Shown here: in pieces, positions 8,090 through 17,099 of the stretch
Position numbering within the stretch: the first letter of the stretch is position 1
Layout of the letters: each line of letters starts with the position of its first letter
Origin: Bacillus sp. ISL-18
GTDB taxonomy: Bacteria > Bacillota > Bacilli > Bacillales > Cytobacillaceae
DNA: 64,000 nt
Assembly: GCF_018613415.1 (NCBI RefSeq)
Contig: NZ_JAGGQG010000011.1
Location: forward strand, 124,001-188,000
Direction: 5' to 3'
Made by a program: the position numbers and the translations under genes
The notes under the pieces: model-generated
Database searches by the model: none
Told to the model about the DNA's origin: nothing
The model's input: only the letters and a program-made list of their open reading frames with translations

Positions 8090-8986
8090 ATGAGTAAAGT
8101 TGCATATGAGAGACAAACACATTCGACCCTATCCGCTTCATATAAAACTAGTAATACGTTTGGAAAAAAGATTGGCTACGGAATTCTCTATTTTATTCTA
8201 GGAATCATTGCTATTATCCAGATTTACCCACTTATATGGTTATTCCTTTTTTCCTTAAAAACCAATCAAGAGGTCTTTGGTATGTCCCCATTCTCATTAC
8301 CTCAACATCCACAATGGGGCAACTATCTGAAGGCTTGGACTGCTGGACATATTGATGCTTACTTTTTAAATAGTGTGATTTACACTGTAATTGCGGTTGT
8401 ACTAACTGTTATTCTAGCTAGCTTTGTGACATTCGCGATTACAAGAATGCAATGGAAGCTCAGCGGTTTAGTTCTAGGGTTGTTTATGGCGGGGTATATG
8501 ATTCCGCTTCATTCAACACTAATCCCATTATTTAATACCTTTAAATCAGTCCATTTAATCGATAATCCTATTTCAGTCATATTATCGTATGTAGCTTTCA
8601 ACTTACCAATCACGATCATGATTCTAAGCGGATTTTACAAATCCCTTCCAAGAGAGGTAGAAGAAGCAGCAGTAATTGATGGCTGTTCAATTCATCGTAT
8701 CTTTTTCCAAATAACACTGCCAATGACTGTACCAGTACTTTCAACAACAGTGATCATTAACATGATTTACAACTGGAACGAATTCGTGTTTGTTAATACG
8801 TTCTTAAGTTCTGATAAATGGAAAACCATCACGGTTGGGGTTAATAACTTTGTCGGACAGTATTTAACAGATTGGGGCGCGATTGGTGCGACCTTAATGA
8901 TTAGTATCATTCCAGTTCTGATTGCTTTCTTTGTTCTAAGTGATCGAATTGTGGAAGGCATTGCTGCTGGATCTGTTAAAGGTTAA
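8090..8986 (+). CDS. ABC sugar permease, MalG/UgpE type
   Basis: 298 residues from ATG 8090, which is preceded by GGGGAG at a good distance; an in-frame GTG at 8081 overlaps the ribosome binding site and is a less likely start. A ~35-residue cytoplasmic N-terminus precedes six predicted helices. The EAA loop is VEEAAVIDGCSIHRIFFQITLPM. The C-terminus ends VEGIAAGSVKG, typical of the MalG branch. It is the second permease of the first importer and is followed by a clear terminator. Confidence 0.92.
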   Translation: MSKVAYERQTHSTLSASYKTSNTFGKKIGYGILYFILGIIAIIQIYPLIWLFLFSLKTNQEVFGMSPFSLPQHPQWGNYLKAWTAGHIDAYFLNSVIYTVIAVVLTVILASFVTFAITRMQWKLSGLVLGLFMAGYMIPLHSTLIPLFNTFKSVHLIDNPISVILSYVAFNLPITIMILSGFYKSLPREVEEAAVIDGCSIHRIFFQITLPMTVPVLSTTVIINMIYNWNEFVFVNTFLSSDKWKTITVGVNNFVGQYLTDWGAIGATLMISIIPVLIAFFVLSDRIVEGIAAGSVKG

Positions 8987-9004
8987 TAAAATGTTATCGA
9001 TAAA

Positions 9005-9039
9005 GAAGCTGATTCAGAAACCAAGAATCAGCTTTTTTA
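9005..9039 (+). terminator. Rho-independent terminator
   Basis: AAGCTGATTC and GAATCAGCTT form a 10-bp stem followed by TTTTTT. It ends the first importer operon. Confidence 0.9.
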
Positions 9040-9220
9040 CAGAGAATCTTTTTCGAAACTTCTTTGCTTTTGCACTAAAATCAGGAAAATCTAAAGTCGC
9101 AAAACCCGCTATAATTCCTTTATATTCCCTACTTTAAAACCTTTATTCTATGCAAATGCACAAATATATTTGTTGCGCTGACTATACCAAAATAACAAGT
9201 AATAGATTAATATTCTCATT

Positions 9221-9234
9221 AGAAAGCGCTTTAC
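9221..9234. promoter_or_regulatory. Candidate cre (CcpA) site
   Basis: AGAAAGCGCTTTAC contains the palindromic core AAAGCGCTTT of cre sites and differs from TGAAAGCGCTTTCA only at the ends. It lies 76 bp before the glycerate kinase start. The rest of the gap from 9040 is AT-rich with no recognised feature. Confidence 0.6.
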
Positions 9235-9309
9235 TTATGGCGCCGCAAGGAAAAAAATTTTGCTGCAATGTTTGATCTGCTTATATAAAAAGGAAAGGAG
9301 GGAGGAAAC

Positions 9310-10458
9310 ATGAACAAAGACTTTGTCATCGTGTTAGCTCCGGATTCATTTAAAGAAAGTATGACAGCAAAAGAAGCATGCGAGGCAATGGAAAGTGGAA
9401 TTAGAAAAGTAAATAATCAGATAACGTGTATTCAAGTTCCAATGGCCGATGGTGGTGAAGGCACGATGCAATCGCTGGTTGATGCTACTGGTGGCGAAAT
9501 ATTTACGGCAAGAGTAATAGGTCCTCTAGGAAATGAAGTGGACGCCCCCTATGGGATATTAGGAGACGGTAAAACAGGTGTAATTGAAATGGCTAGTGCA
9601 AGTGGCCTCCATTTAGTACGAAAAGAAGAAAGGAATCCTCTAGTTACCACCACCTACGGTACAGGTCAATTAATAAAAGCCTGTTTAGATCAGGGGGTAA
9701 ATAAACTATTAATTGGTATCGGTGGAAGTGCTACAAATGATGGCGGAGCTGGATTAGTACAGGCTTTAGGAGGAAAACTGCTCGATGCAAATGGCGAGGA
9801 GCTTGGTTTTGGCGGAGGAGAGCTAGGCCGTTTAGCAAGAATTGATCTGACAAATTTTGATCCGCGTATAAAAGATATCACCGTTGAGGTAGCCTGTGAT
9901 GTCAATAATCCACTTTGTGGAGAGCGGGGGGCCTCCGTTGTGTTTGGCCCACAAAAGGGTGCTACACCAGAGGTTGTTGAATTATTAGATAAAAACTTAA
10001 TGAATTATGCAAAAATAATCAAAGCAGAGCTTAATTTAGACCTACTCGATGTACCTGGAGCGGGAGCAGCGGGAGGATTGGGTGCTGGACTAATGGTGTT
10101 CTTAAATGGGACTTTAAAAAAAGGCATTGATATGGTTATAGAATATACATTACTGGAAGAGAAAGTCCAGGATGCAGATATGGTCTGGACTGGGGAAGGC
10201 AGTATTGACTTCCAGACTAAATTTGGAAAAACCCCCTTTGGAGTTGCCTCAGTTGCTAAGAAATATCATAAGCCAGTGGTGGCAATCGCAGGAAGCATTG
10301 GTGAAAATATTGATTCATTGTATGAGAAGATTGATTCTATTTTTTGTAGTATGCAAGGAGTTTATTCACTGGAAGAAGCATTAGCAAATGGACAGAAAAA
10401 CCTGCAAAAAACCTCTGAACAAGTAATAAGATTTTTAAATTTAGCTAGGCAAATGTGA
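9310..10458 (+). CDS. Glycerate kinase (GlxK/GarK family)
   Basis: 382 residues, the usual length for this family (PF02595 type). It phosphorylates D-glycerate with ATP, most often to 2-phosphoglycerate, feeding lower glycolysis. Recognisable blocks: APDSFKESMTAKEACEAM at the N-terminus, PMADGGEGT, GIGGSATNDGGAG (glycine-rich nucleotide loop) and WTGEGSIDFQT. A very strong ribosome binding site (AAAGGAGGGAGG) precedes ATG 9310. The next gene is a CdaR-type regulator, the usual partner of glycerate kinase. A candidate cre lies upstream. Confidence 0.93.
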   Translation: MNKDFVIVLAPDSFKESMTAKEACEAMESGIRKVNNQITCIQVPMADGGEGTMQSLVDATGGEIFTARVIGPLGNEVDAPYGILGDGKTGVIEMASASGLHLVRKEERNPLVTTTYGTGQLIKACLDQGVNKLLIGIGGSATNDGGAGLVQALGGKLLDANGEELGFGGGELGRLARIDLTNFDPRIKDITVEVACDVNNPLCGERGASVVFGPQKGATPEVVELLDKNLMNYAKIIKAELNLDLLDVPGAGAAGGLGAGLMVFLNGTLKKGIDMVIEYTLLEEKVQDADMVWTGEGSIDFQTKFGKTPFGVASVAKKYHKPVVAIAGSIGENIDSLYEKIDSIFCSMQGVYSLEEALANGQKNLQKTSEQVIRFLNLARQM

Positions 10459-10554
10459 TCAAAAGCTAGGCGGTAAAATGAGATTTGTCCTATTTATCAA
10501 ATAGTTTAGCAGGTTTAAACTAATAATAAATAGCAGCTTAGAAAAGGTGATGTA

Positions 10555-11589
10555 ATGAAATTATCGAAGCCGATAGCAGAAAAGGTCACAAAGGAAATGA
10601 TGAAAGTTATCCCCTACAATATTAATCTCATGGATGAAAAAGGGTTGATTATTGGAAGTGGAGATAAGAAACGGATAGGAATATTACATAAGGGAGCAAC
10701 AAAGGTCATTGCCACCAAGAGCATCAATGAGATTTATACTGAAGGAGACGGGATGAAGCCGGGCGTCAATGAACCTATTATTGTAAATGGTGAAATTATT
10801 GGTGTCATTGGGATTACAGGCGATCCTGATGAAGTGAGGCCCTTTAGTAAGCTTGTTGGGGCAACCGCAAAACTTCTAATTGAACAAGAAACCATAAATA
10901 AGAAAGCTCAAAATGACAGAATCAAGCGTGAGACATTTTACCATGAATTATCGTATCGAAAAACAAGCTATGATGAAGAGTTTTTACAACAAGGAAAAAT
11001 GTATGGCATCGACCTTACAAGGAACTGTCAAGCCATCTTAATAAAGGGAAATTTACATTCAAAGGACATAAAGGCGTTTTTTGATAGGTTAAGACATTAT
11101 TCCACCATTGATAACAGCAGGAGGGTCTTGTTTATTACCGAACATAGCAGCTTTGAGGAAGTAATAACTTATTTATTAGACAGAAAAGAGATTGAAAAGG
11201 TAGCGATAGGTGAAAAGGAGGAATTTGCCGCCCTATCACTGGAACAGGCTGCTGATGCTTTGACAGTGGGTGTGAAAATAAAACCCTCAGAAAAGATCTA
11301 TTATTATCATCATTTAAGGCTATTTATAGATCTCGCTTCCGATCATAGGGATTATCCTAGTAACGTCTTATCGGTATTAGAAGGTTCGGGAAACAATCAG
11401 GAGCTTTTCCATACATTGCAAATATATGTGGAGGAAAATGGGGATATTAACCAAACAGCAAAAAAACTGAAAATTCACAGAAATACGTTGAATTATAGAT
11501 TGGAAAAAATAGGTGATCTCACAGGGAAAAATCCCAAAGTAATTCTAGAATTATTCGAATTAATATGTTCGATTATTTGGTATAAGTGA
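10555..11589 (+). CDS. CdaR-family sugar-diacid/glycerate regulator
   Basis: 344 residues. The N-terminus is a diacid-recognition domain (about 1-135; the DGMKPGVNEPIIVNGEIIGVIGITGDPDEVRPF stretch is typical). A poorly conserved middle follows, and the C-terminal PucR/CdaR helix-turn-helix is at about 290-340 (GDINQTAKKLKIHRNTLNYRLEKI). CdaR proteins activate genes for glycerate, glucarate or galactarate use, so this likely controls the glycerate kinase 96 bp upstream. ATG with AAAGGTGA upstream. Confidence 0.9.
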   Translation: MKLSKPIAEKVTKEMMKVIPYNINLMDEKGLIIGSGDKKRIGILHKGATKVIATKSINEIYTEGDGMKPGVNEPIIVNGEIIGVIGITGDPDEVRPFSKLVGATAKLLIEQETINKKAQNDRIKRETFYHELSYRKTSYDEEFLQQGKMYGIDLTRNCQAILIKGNLHSKDIKAFFDRLRHYSTIDNSRRVLFITEHSSFEEVITYLLDRKEIEKVAIGEKEEFAALSLEQAADALTVGVKIKPSEKIYYYHHLRLFIDLASDHRDYPSNVLSVLEGSGNNQELFHTLQIYVEENGDINQTAKKLKIHRNTLNYRLEKIGDLTGKNPKVILELFELICSIIWYK

Positions 11590-11688
11590 AAAATTGAAGT
11601 GTGGGTAACTATAGTTTTTCAATGGATATCTGCCGGTATGATTTCTATCATAAGGATGAGAGAAAGGAGAAGAAGTATTCTTTATGAT

Positions 11689-11719
11689 TACTTTGTTTGT
11701 ATAAGGGACAAACAAAGTA
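11689..11719. promoter_or_regulatory. Perfect 12-bp inverted repeat, possible operator
   Basis: TACTTTGTTTGT and ACAAACAAAGTA flank ATAAGGG. It lies 60 bp before the GPH symporter start in an otherwise unremarkable 189-bp gap. No T-run follows the right arm, so an operator is more likely than a terminator. A related GTTTGT/ACAAAC palindrome occurs at 15722-15748. Confidence 0.55.
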
Positions 11720-11778
11720 GATTTCTGCTTCCCGCTTCATGTTTTCTATAGATGTTTGATTACAAAAGGAGGATTAGA

Positions 11779-13161
11779 ATGAGTGCAAACCTTGCTGAAA
11801 AAATAACAGTACTTCCAACAGGAAAAATTAGAATGAAGGAAAAGATCGGATATGCCACTGGGGATTTAGCTTGTAACTTCATTTATCAAACAGTAAGTAG
11901 TTATCTATTATTCTTTTATACTGATGTATTTGGAATTTCAGCCGCAGCCGCCGGATTTATGTTCCTGATCGTTCGTATGATTGACGCAGTAGCTGATCCG
12001 CTTATTGGAACATTTGTTGATAAAACAAATACTAAATACGGAAGATTTCGTCCATACCTTTTATATGGTGCCTTTCCATTTGCTGGGGTAGCGATTCTTT
12101 GTTTTACCACTCCTTCGTTTTCTGATCCTATGAAACTAGTGTATGCCTATATTACTTATATTCTGTTATCGATCACATATTCAGTAATTAACATTCCTTA
12201 TGCCGCGCTTACTTCAGCGATTACCCAAGATAACAAAGAGGTTGTCAGTTTAACCTCCGTTAGAATGTTATTTTCAAATACTGGTGGCTTAATTGTTTCC
12301 TTTGGAGTACCGCTTTTAGCCGGACTTTTTACAAATGCAACTGGAAAAACAAGTACTGGATGGCAAATAACCATGTCAATCATGGGAGTTTTAGGTGCCC
12401 TTCTATTAATTTACAGCTTCATGAATACAAAAGAACGAGTACAAATTAATCACTCCAAAGATGCAAAAGTTAATTTTAAAGATATCTTTCTTCAATTAAA
12501 GGCCAATCGGCCGCTAGTCATCGTATGTTTTTTCTTTATTCTTAATTTCGGTGTTAACTCCATCGTCAACTCGGTTGGAATTTATTATGTCACTTATAAC
12601 GTTGCAAGACCGGACTTGGTTAAGTGGTATGGTTTAATGGGAACGCTTCCTGCACTCATCCTTATGCCATTAATGCCAATGATGTATAAATGGATGGGGA
12701 AGAAAAAGTTACTATTTACTGCTTTATCCTTTAAGGCAATCGGCTTAATTGCTTTATTCGTTATTCCTGCATCCATGGTTCCACTAGTATTTGCAGGGCG
12801 TTTAATTGCCGCATTAGGGACCATCACGGCAGGTGCCTTTACATGGGCATTAATCCCTGAAACGATCGATTATGGTGAATATAAGACTGGCAAACGTGCA
12901 AGCGGTGTTATTTACGCATTAGTTGGATTCTTCTTTAAGTTTGGTATGGCCATCGGAGGCATTGTTCCAGGTTTAATTTTGGCCAACTTCGGTTATGTTG
13001 CCAATCACGCCCAAACGCCAACCGCATTAAATGGTATTTTAGTTACCATGACCGCTATTCCAGCAGTCTTTGTTCTTATCGAGCTTGTGGCCATCTATTT
13101 CTACAACTTGGATGAAAAAGAACATAAAAGAGTATTGGCTGAATTAAAGGCGAGGGGATAA
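11779..13161 (+). CDS. GPH-family sugar:cation symporter (MelB/XynP-like)
   Basis: 460 residues from ATG 11779, which has AAAGGAGG seven bases upstream; the ATG at 11752 has no such site and would add nine residues. Twelve hydrophobic segments are expected. The GPH signature is TNTKYGRFRPYLL after helix 2, with DAVADPLIGTFVD before it. This family brings in glycosides, oligosaccharides or uronides with H+ or Na+. The next gene is an intracellular GH5 hydrolase 81 bp downstream, so the symporter probably imports its substrate. Confidence 0.92.
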   Translation: MSANLAEKITVLPTGKIRMKEKIGYATGDLACNFIYQTVSSYLLFFYTDVFGISAAAAGFMFLIVRMIDAVADPLIGTFVDKTNTKYGRFRPYLLYGAFPFAGVAILCFTTPSFSDPMKLVYAYITYILLSITYSVINIPYAALTSAITQDNKEVVSLTSVRMLFSNTGGLIVSFGVPLLAGLFTNATGKTSTGWQITMSIMGVLGALLLIYSFMNTKERVQINHSKDAKVNFKDIFLQLKANRPLVIVCFFFILNFGVNSIVNSVGIYYVTYNVARPDLVKWYGLMGTLPALILMPLMPMMYKWMGKKKLLFTALSFKAIGLIALFVIPASMVPLVFAGRLIAALGTITAGAFTWALIPETIDYGEYKTGKRASGVIYALVGFFFKFGMAIGGIVPGLILANFGYVANHAQTPTALNGILVTMTAIPAVFVLIELVAIYFYNLDEKEHKRVLAELKARG

Positions 13162-13242
13162 AAAATTAAAATATACAGAATAGTTCGTTCTTTTTTAATA
13201 CGAAGAATTGGACACTTGTTCAACATTGAAAGGAAGGAATTA

Positions 13243-14727
13243 ATGATGGAATTGCTTAAGGTAAAAAATAATAAAATTACGGATTCAACAGGGAATCCCA
13301 TTCAACTGAGAGGAACTTGTATTGGCGGCTGGATGAATATGGAGGACTTTATTAATGGCTATACAGGAACGGAACATGCCCTCCGTCACACCGTTTCCGA
13401 AGTCATTGGAAAGGAAAAAGCTGAATTTTTATTCGACCGGCTGCTGCATTATTTCTTTGGTGAAGACGATATAAAGTTTATTAAGAGCTGGGGAGCAACC
13501 ACCATTCGCATTCCTTTAAATTATCGTCATTTTGAAGATGATGAAGCACCTTTTACTTACAAGGAATCGGGATTTAACCGCCTGGACAAAATCATTGATC
13601 TCTGTGAAGAGCATGGACTTTACGTTATTCTTGATCTTCATGCAGTACAGGGGTTCCAAAACACCCACTGGCATTCAGATAATGATGTACGTCATAGCTT
13701 TTTCTGGCATGACAAAACGTATCAAGACAGGTTTGTCGCTCTGTGGGAAGAGTTTGCCCGCCGTTACAAAGGGCGAGGTATAATTGCAGGGTATAACGTC
13801 ATGAATGAACCATGTGTGAATACACCGCACGGCGATTTTCCACATACATTCTTTGGCAATTATAAACCGGATTGGGAAAGGATGAATCGGATCTATAAAC
13901 GGGTCGTTAAAGCCATCCGCAATATTGATCCTGACCACATCATTTTCCTTGAAGGGGATAACTATTCCAAGCTGTTTGCCGGTTTAGAAGCTCCATTTGC
14001 AAAAAATCTGGTCTACAGCAGTCATAACTATACAGCGGCTGGATTTGGACCAGGACAGTACCCGGGAGTGGCAGATGCAAAAACGGCCCGCGTAGAGAGT
14101 GGCAAGTATTGGGACAAATCTGTCCAAGAGGAAGTATTTTATAACCATGAAGGTACTAAGTTTGCACAGAAATATGATGTTCCTCTTTGGGTGGGTGAGT
14201 TTGGCTCTGTCTATAATGGACCAGAGCGGGAGATCCCAGATCGTTTAAGTGCAATGGATGAGCAAATTAGTATTTTTGAAGATTTCGGCGCACATTGGAC
14301 GACTTGGACGTATAAAGATGTTGGGGTTATGGGGTTAGTGACGCTTGATCCTAATTCAGAGTATATGCAGAAGGTTTCTTCGATTTTAAAAATGAAACTT
14401 GCATTAAATACGGATGATTGGATGATTTGGCTTCCGGGGTTTAAGGCAAGAGAATCAGTTGAGGAGTTAGCCAAGCATTTGGAAGAGGTTGTCAATCCGG
14501 AAATGTCTCATAGCTTTAATCTTTCCAGCATATCACAAGCCATTTTTACCATTTATGCGGGTGCTCTGATCCAGCCCGAGTATGCGAAAATTTTTAAAGA
14601 TTTATCAAATGAAGAAATTGACCTTGTAATGCAGTCATTTGCCTTTAAAAACTGTAAAATTAACGAAGGCTTGCTAAATATATTAAAAAAACATACAAAC
14701 GAAAAAGTTCAGCTGGGAAATGGTTGA
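13243..14727 (+). CDS. Glycoside hydrolase family 5 (cellulase superfamily), intracellular
   Basis: 494 residues from ATG 13243 (AGGAAGG at 13231-13237; ATG 13246 is equally placed). Residues 15-390 form a GH5 barrel: NVMNEPC contains the acid/base Glu189 and WVGEFGSVY the nucleophile Glu319; HxxxGFQN and [10 protein letters not shown] are further active-site strands. The N-terminal [12 protein letters not shown] and the barrel resemble exo-beta-glucanase-like GH5 members. About 100 residues follow the barrel with no domain I recognise. There is no signal peptide, so it must act on an imported beta-linked glycoside. It is transcribed with the GPH symporter and followed by a strong terminator. 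Confidence 0.88.
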   Translation: MMELLKVKNNKITDSTGNPIQLRGTCIGGWMNMEDFINGYTGTEHALRHTVSEVIGKEKAEFLFDRLLHYFFGEDDIKFIKSWGATTIRIPLNYRHFEDDEAPFTYKESGFNRLDKIIDLCEEHGLYVILDLHAVQGFQNTHWHSDNDVRHSFFWHDKTYQDRFVALWEEFARRYKGRGIIAGYNVMNEPCVNTPHGDFPHTFFGNYKPDWERMNRIYKRVVKAIRNIDPDHIIFLEGDNYSKLFAGLEAPFAKNLVYSSHNYTAAGFGPGQYPGVADAKTARVESGKYWDKSVQEEVFYNHEGTKFAQKYDVPLWVGEFGSVYNGPEREIPDRLSAMDEQISIFEDFGAHWTTWTYKDVGVMGLVTLDPNSEYMQKVSSILKMKLALNTDDWMIWLPGFKARESVEELAKHLEEVVNPEMSHSFNLSSISQAIFTIYAGALIQPEYAKIFKDLSNEEIDLVMQSFAFKNCKINEGLLNILKKHTNEKVQLGNG

Positions 14728-14750
14728 TTTTTTGATAGATAACTGAGTAT

Positions 14751-14808
14751 AAAGGCTGATTTCAAAAGGAGTGATCGTAATCACCTTGTGAAATCAGCTT
14801 TCTCTTTT
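14751..14808 (+). terminator. Rho-independent terminator, long stem
   Basis: AAAGGCTGATTTC pairs with GAAATCAGCTTT, with an inner GTGAT/ATCAC extension, then CTCTTTT. It ends the GPH-GH5 transcript. Confidence 0.85.
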
Positions 14809-14879
14809 AACCCATTTTCATAACTAGCTAAAATATAAGAGCTAACTGGTTTACTAGAGTAGTTAAAGGAGGGTTCTAA

Positions 14880-15545
14880 ATGGAAGCTACAAAAATATTT
14901 TTTGAAAGGCATACCATTCGGAAATTTTTAAATAAGCCTGTAAGCAAGGAATTATTGACATCGGTACTGTCAGCAGCTATTCGTGCCCCGTCTTGGGCCA
15001 ATTCACAACCTTGGGAAATATATGCAGCGAGTGATAAAAAATTAGAAGAGTTAAGAAAGGCCTACTTACAATCCTTTGAAAATCACGAACCCCATACACA
15101 GGATTTACCTACACCAAAGATATGGCCTGAGTATATAGATGACCGAATGAAAAAGAGCTTTGCAGAGTCATTTAAAAGCATGGGAATTGTCCGTGATGAC
15201 GAGGCTGCGCGATATAAAAATTGGAAAAATAACTATCAGTTTTTTGGAGCTCCTGTTGCCATCTTCTTATGTCTTGATCATTCGCTTACAGATTGGTCAT
15301 TGTTTGATCTTGGGATGTTTGCCAACAGCCTGATGCTTGCAGCTAAGGCCCATGGACTGGATTCAGCACCGGCAGCAAGCTCGGTTTCCTACCCCCATCA
15401 TATTAGAAACGTACTAGGCATCCCGGCCAATCAGAAAATCATCGTGGGTATCATGATTGGGTATGCGGACCCCGAGCATCCATATAATCAATATGTTTCA
15501 AACAGGGTCCCTATTGATGAAGTTGCCCATTTTAGGGGCATCTGA
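14880..15545 (+). CDS. Nitroreductase-family FMN oxidoreductase
   Basis: 221 residues, a single nitroreductase fold. The N-terminus FFERHTIRKF carries the Arg residues that bind the FMN phosphate; RAPSWANSQPWEIY is the conserved second block; the C-terminal IVGIMIGYADPEHPYNQ is typical. The family reduces nitro compounds, quinones or enones with NAD(P)H. AAAGGAGGG precedes ATG 14880. It lies between two sugar clusters with its own upstream terminator, and nothing in the context ties it to polysaccharide use. Confidence 0.9.
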   Translation: MEATKIFFERHTIRKFLNKPVSKELLTSVLSAAIRAPSWANSQPWEIYAASDKKLEELRKAYLQSFENHEPHTQDLPTPKIWPEYIDDRMKKSFAESFKSMGIVRDDEAARYKNWKNNYQFFGAPVAIFLCLDHSLTDWSLFDLGMFANSLMLAAKAHGLDSAPAASSVSYPHHIRNVLGIPANQKIIVGIMIGYADPEHPYNQYVSNRVPIDEVAHFRGI

Positions 15546-16050
15546 TTATTCGGATTAGGATAACATTGTAGGCATAGGGAGTTTTCCTCTAGTCAAAGAG
15601 TTGGTTTGGTCACTTACTCATTACGACATTTTGGGGAGGTACTCCTTTTTTAGTTATTAAGAGTTTTGAGCCGGTAGGGCTCATATTTATGGAATTAAAT
15701 GGATATCAGGTATTCATGTAAAAGTTTGTTTATTGGGTATACAAACTTAAAATAAGATGATATAATATTCTGAAAGTTAAAATTTCTATCATCCCTAGGA
15801 GTGGGGATGAGTAAAAAGATTAGCTAGAGATTATTGAGTACGGCAGGTATCACCCAAGATCGGGTAATTCCTGCAATATTTCGTTCAGATAATGTGAATG
15901 AATAGGAATTGTAAGTGGATGTGGTAAAGTAAAGGACGTTTCTTTAAAGCTTTTCCCTAACTGTATATTAAGATAGCTCCTAGTACTTCTTAAAAAGGAA
16001 AATGATATTGTTTACATACTTGTTTAAATAAATGAAAGAGGTGATACCAT
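15546..16050. other. 505-bp intergenic region, probable promoter and structured leader
   Basis: After the nitroreductase there is a short hairpin with T-run (GGAGGTACTCC then TTTTTT, about 15635-15651). Next come a palindrome and -10 box (15722-15766), then about 285 nt before the YesL-like gene. That stretch holds CATCCC/GGGGATG (about 15790-15809) and GCAGGTATCACCC/GGGTAATTCCTGC (15844-15874, 11 of 13 paired). No known riboswitch consensus was recognised and no credible ORF is present. Confidence 0.5.
15722..15766 (+). promoter_or_regulatory. Palindrome overlapping a promoter
   Basis: AAGTTTGTTTA and TATACAAACTT (10 of 11 paired) flank TTGGG. The right arm supplies a -35-like TATACA (15738-15743) 17 bp before a consensus TATAAT (15761-15766). 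A protein on the palindrome would block the promoter. Confidence 0.55.
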
Positions 16051-16698
16051 ATGCCAATGGGCAGAGTGATGGGAGGACTCTTAACTGTATGCGATTGGAT
16101 TTGGAAGATGGCTTTGGTTAATATCTTATGGATTCTCTTTACATTAACTGGGTTCATAGTTTTTGGTATAATGCCCGCAACTGTTGCATTATTTACAGTG
16201 GTTAGAAAGTGGAGCATGAAAGAAGCAGATATCCCTATTTCTCGAGTCTTTTTTCAGACCTATAAAAAGGAGTTCCTACATGCTAATATTGTGGGTTTAA
16301 TAATAGGGGTCATTGGCTTTTTCCTGCTTTATGATTTTAGGCTCTTAATGGCAATAGGTGGTACCGTTCAATACATTCTGTCAGTCCCTTTATTGATCAT
16401 TATTGGTTTGTATTTGATCACCTTGTTATATCTTTTTCCTGTCTATGTCCATTTTGATTTAAAGTTTTTTCAGTATTTTAAAAGTGCATTTTATATTGGG
16501 ACTCTTAATCTGCACATTACCATTTTGATGGTAGCAGTGCTTCTATTATTAAGTTTTCCGTTCTCCAAATTCCCGGGATTTATACCATTTTTTTTGGTAA
16601 GTCTTATGTCCATTGTGATTATGTTTGGTGCGACAATAGCTTTTAAACGTATAGAAAAAAAACAAAAGAAGTATAGTACTTTAAAATTAGAGATATAG
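16051..16698 (+). CDS. DUF624/YesL-family membrane protein
   Basis: 215 residues, about five transmembrane helices. The N-terminus GGLLTVCDWIWKMALVNILWILFTLTG-IVFGIMPATVALFTVVRKW is the DUF624 signature: first helix, then the PAT-A motif and a basic turn. YesL of Bacillus subtilis lies beside yesMN and the yesOPQ importer, and here too the gene precedes a binding-protein and permease operon. Function is unknown; an accessory role in oligosaccharide uptake is inferred from repeated context only. AGAGGTGA precedes ATG 16051. A second family member is at 40243-40842. Confidence 0.85.
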   Translation: MPMGRVMGGLLTVCDWIWKMALVNILWILFTLTGFIVFGIMPATVALFTVVRKWSMKEADIPISRVFFQTYKKEFLHANIVGLIIGVIGFFLLYDFRLLMAIGGTVQYILSVPLLIIIGLYLITLLYLFPVYVHFDLKFFQYFKSAFYIGTLNLHITILMVAVLLLLSFPFSKFPGFIPFFLVSLMSIVIMFGATIAFKRIEKKQKKYSTLKLEI

Positions 16699-16708
16699 TT
16701 AGAAACTG

Positions 16709-16740
16709 ACCCAAAGATTTGTTCTTTGGGTTTATTTTTT
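16709..16740 (+). terminator. Rho-independent terminator
   Basis: ACCCAAAGA and TCTTTGGGT form a perfect 9-bp stem followed by a TTATTTTTTT tract. It separates the YesL-like gene from the importer operon downstream. Confidence 0.9.
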
Positions 16741-16853
16741 TAAAAAAATATTATTTTTATTCTAATAAAATTTAGAGGATGCAACACAACGTCTAATCAA
16801 TGAACGGGTTGAGGAATTAATTTCCCTTTTAATCTTTCTTTAACAGCATAACC

Positions 16854-16871
16854 TTAGAATATATCAATTAT
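16854..16871 (+). promoter_or_regulatory. 18-bp motif shared with the araC-type regulator promoter region
   Basis: TTAGAATATATCAATTAT occurs here, upstream of the second importer operon, and again at 22779-22796, with further similarity just downstream (GAAAATGTCAA here, GAAAATTTCAA there). It is a candidate binding site for the AraC-type regulator encoded at 21894-22688. Confidence 0.6.
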
Positions 16872-16929
16872 TTATATGAAAATGTCAATGCATGGAGGGA
16901 ATAATTATATTATTATTCTATTAATAACT

Positions 16930-16943
16930 TGGAAACGCTTTAT
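16930..16943. promoter_or_regulatory. Candidate cre (CcpA) site 1 of the second importer
   Basis: TGGAAACGCTTTAT fits the left half and centre of the cre consensus TGNAANCGNTNNCA but not the last two bases. Confidence 0.5.
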
Positions 16944-17017
16944 TTGTAAAAAAATTTGTAGCCACCAGTGTTGATCAAAAGAAATAGTTTCCATTGAACA
17001 GTTGTAACAAAATAAGT

Positions 17018-17031
17018 TGAAAGCGATTTCG
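17018..17031. promoter_or_regulatory. Candidate cre (CcpA) site 2 of the second importer
   Basis: TGAAAGCGATTTCG matches cre consensus at every fixed position but the last. It lies 69 bp before the binding-protein start, where bound CcpA could repress. Confidence 0.65.
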
Positions 17032-17099
17032 GTCAAAGGGGTGATGTGAGAATTGTAAGTCTTATTTTTTGAGAAAAAATAAAAAGGAGAGAAAAACTT

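Noticed and set aside
11752..11778. Upstream ATG starts for several genes (for example 11752, 24433, 34274, 52264, 54088, 59048)
   Set aside because: In each case a good ribosome binding site lies after that codon and serves the next in-frame start, so the shorter product was chosen.
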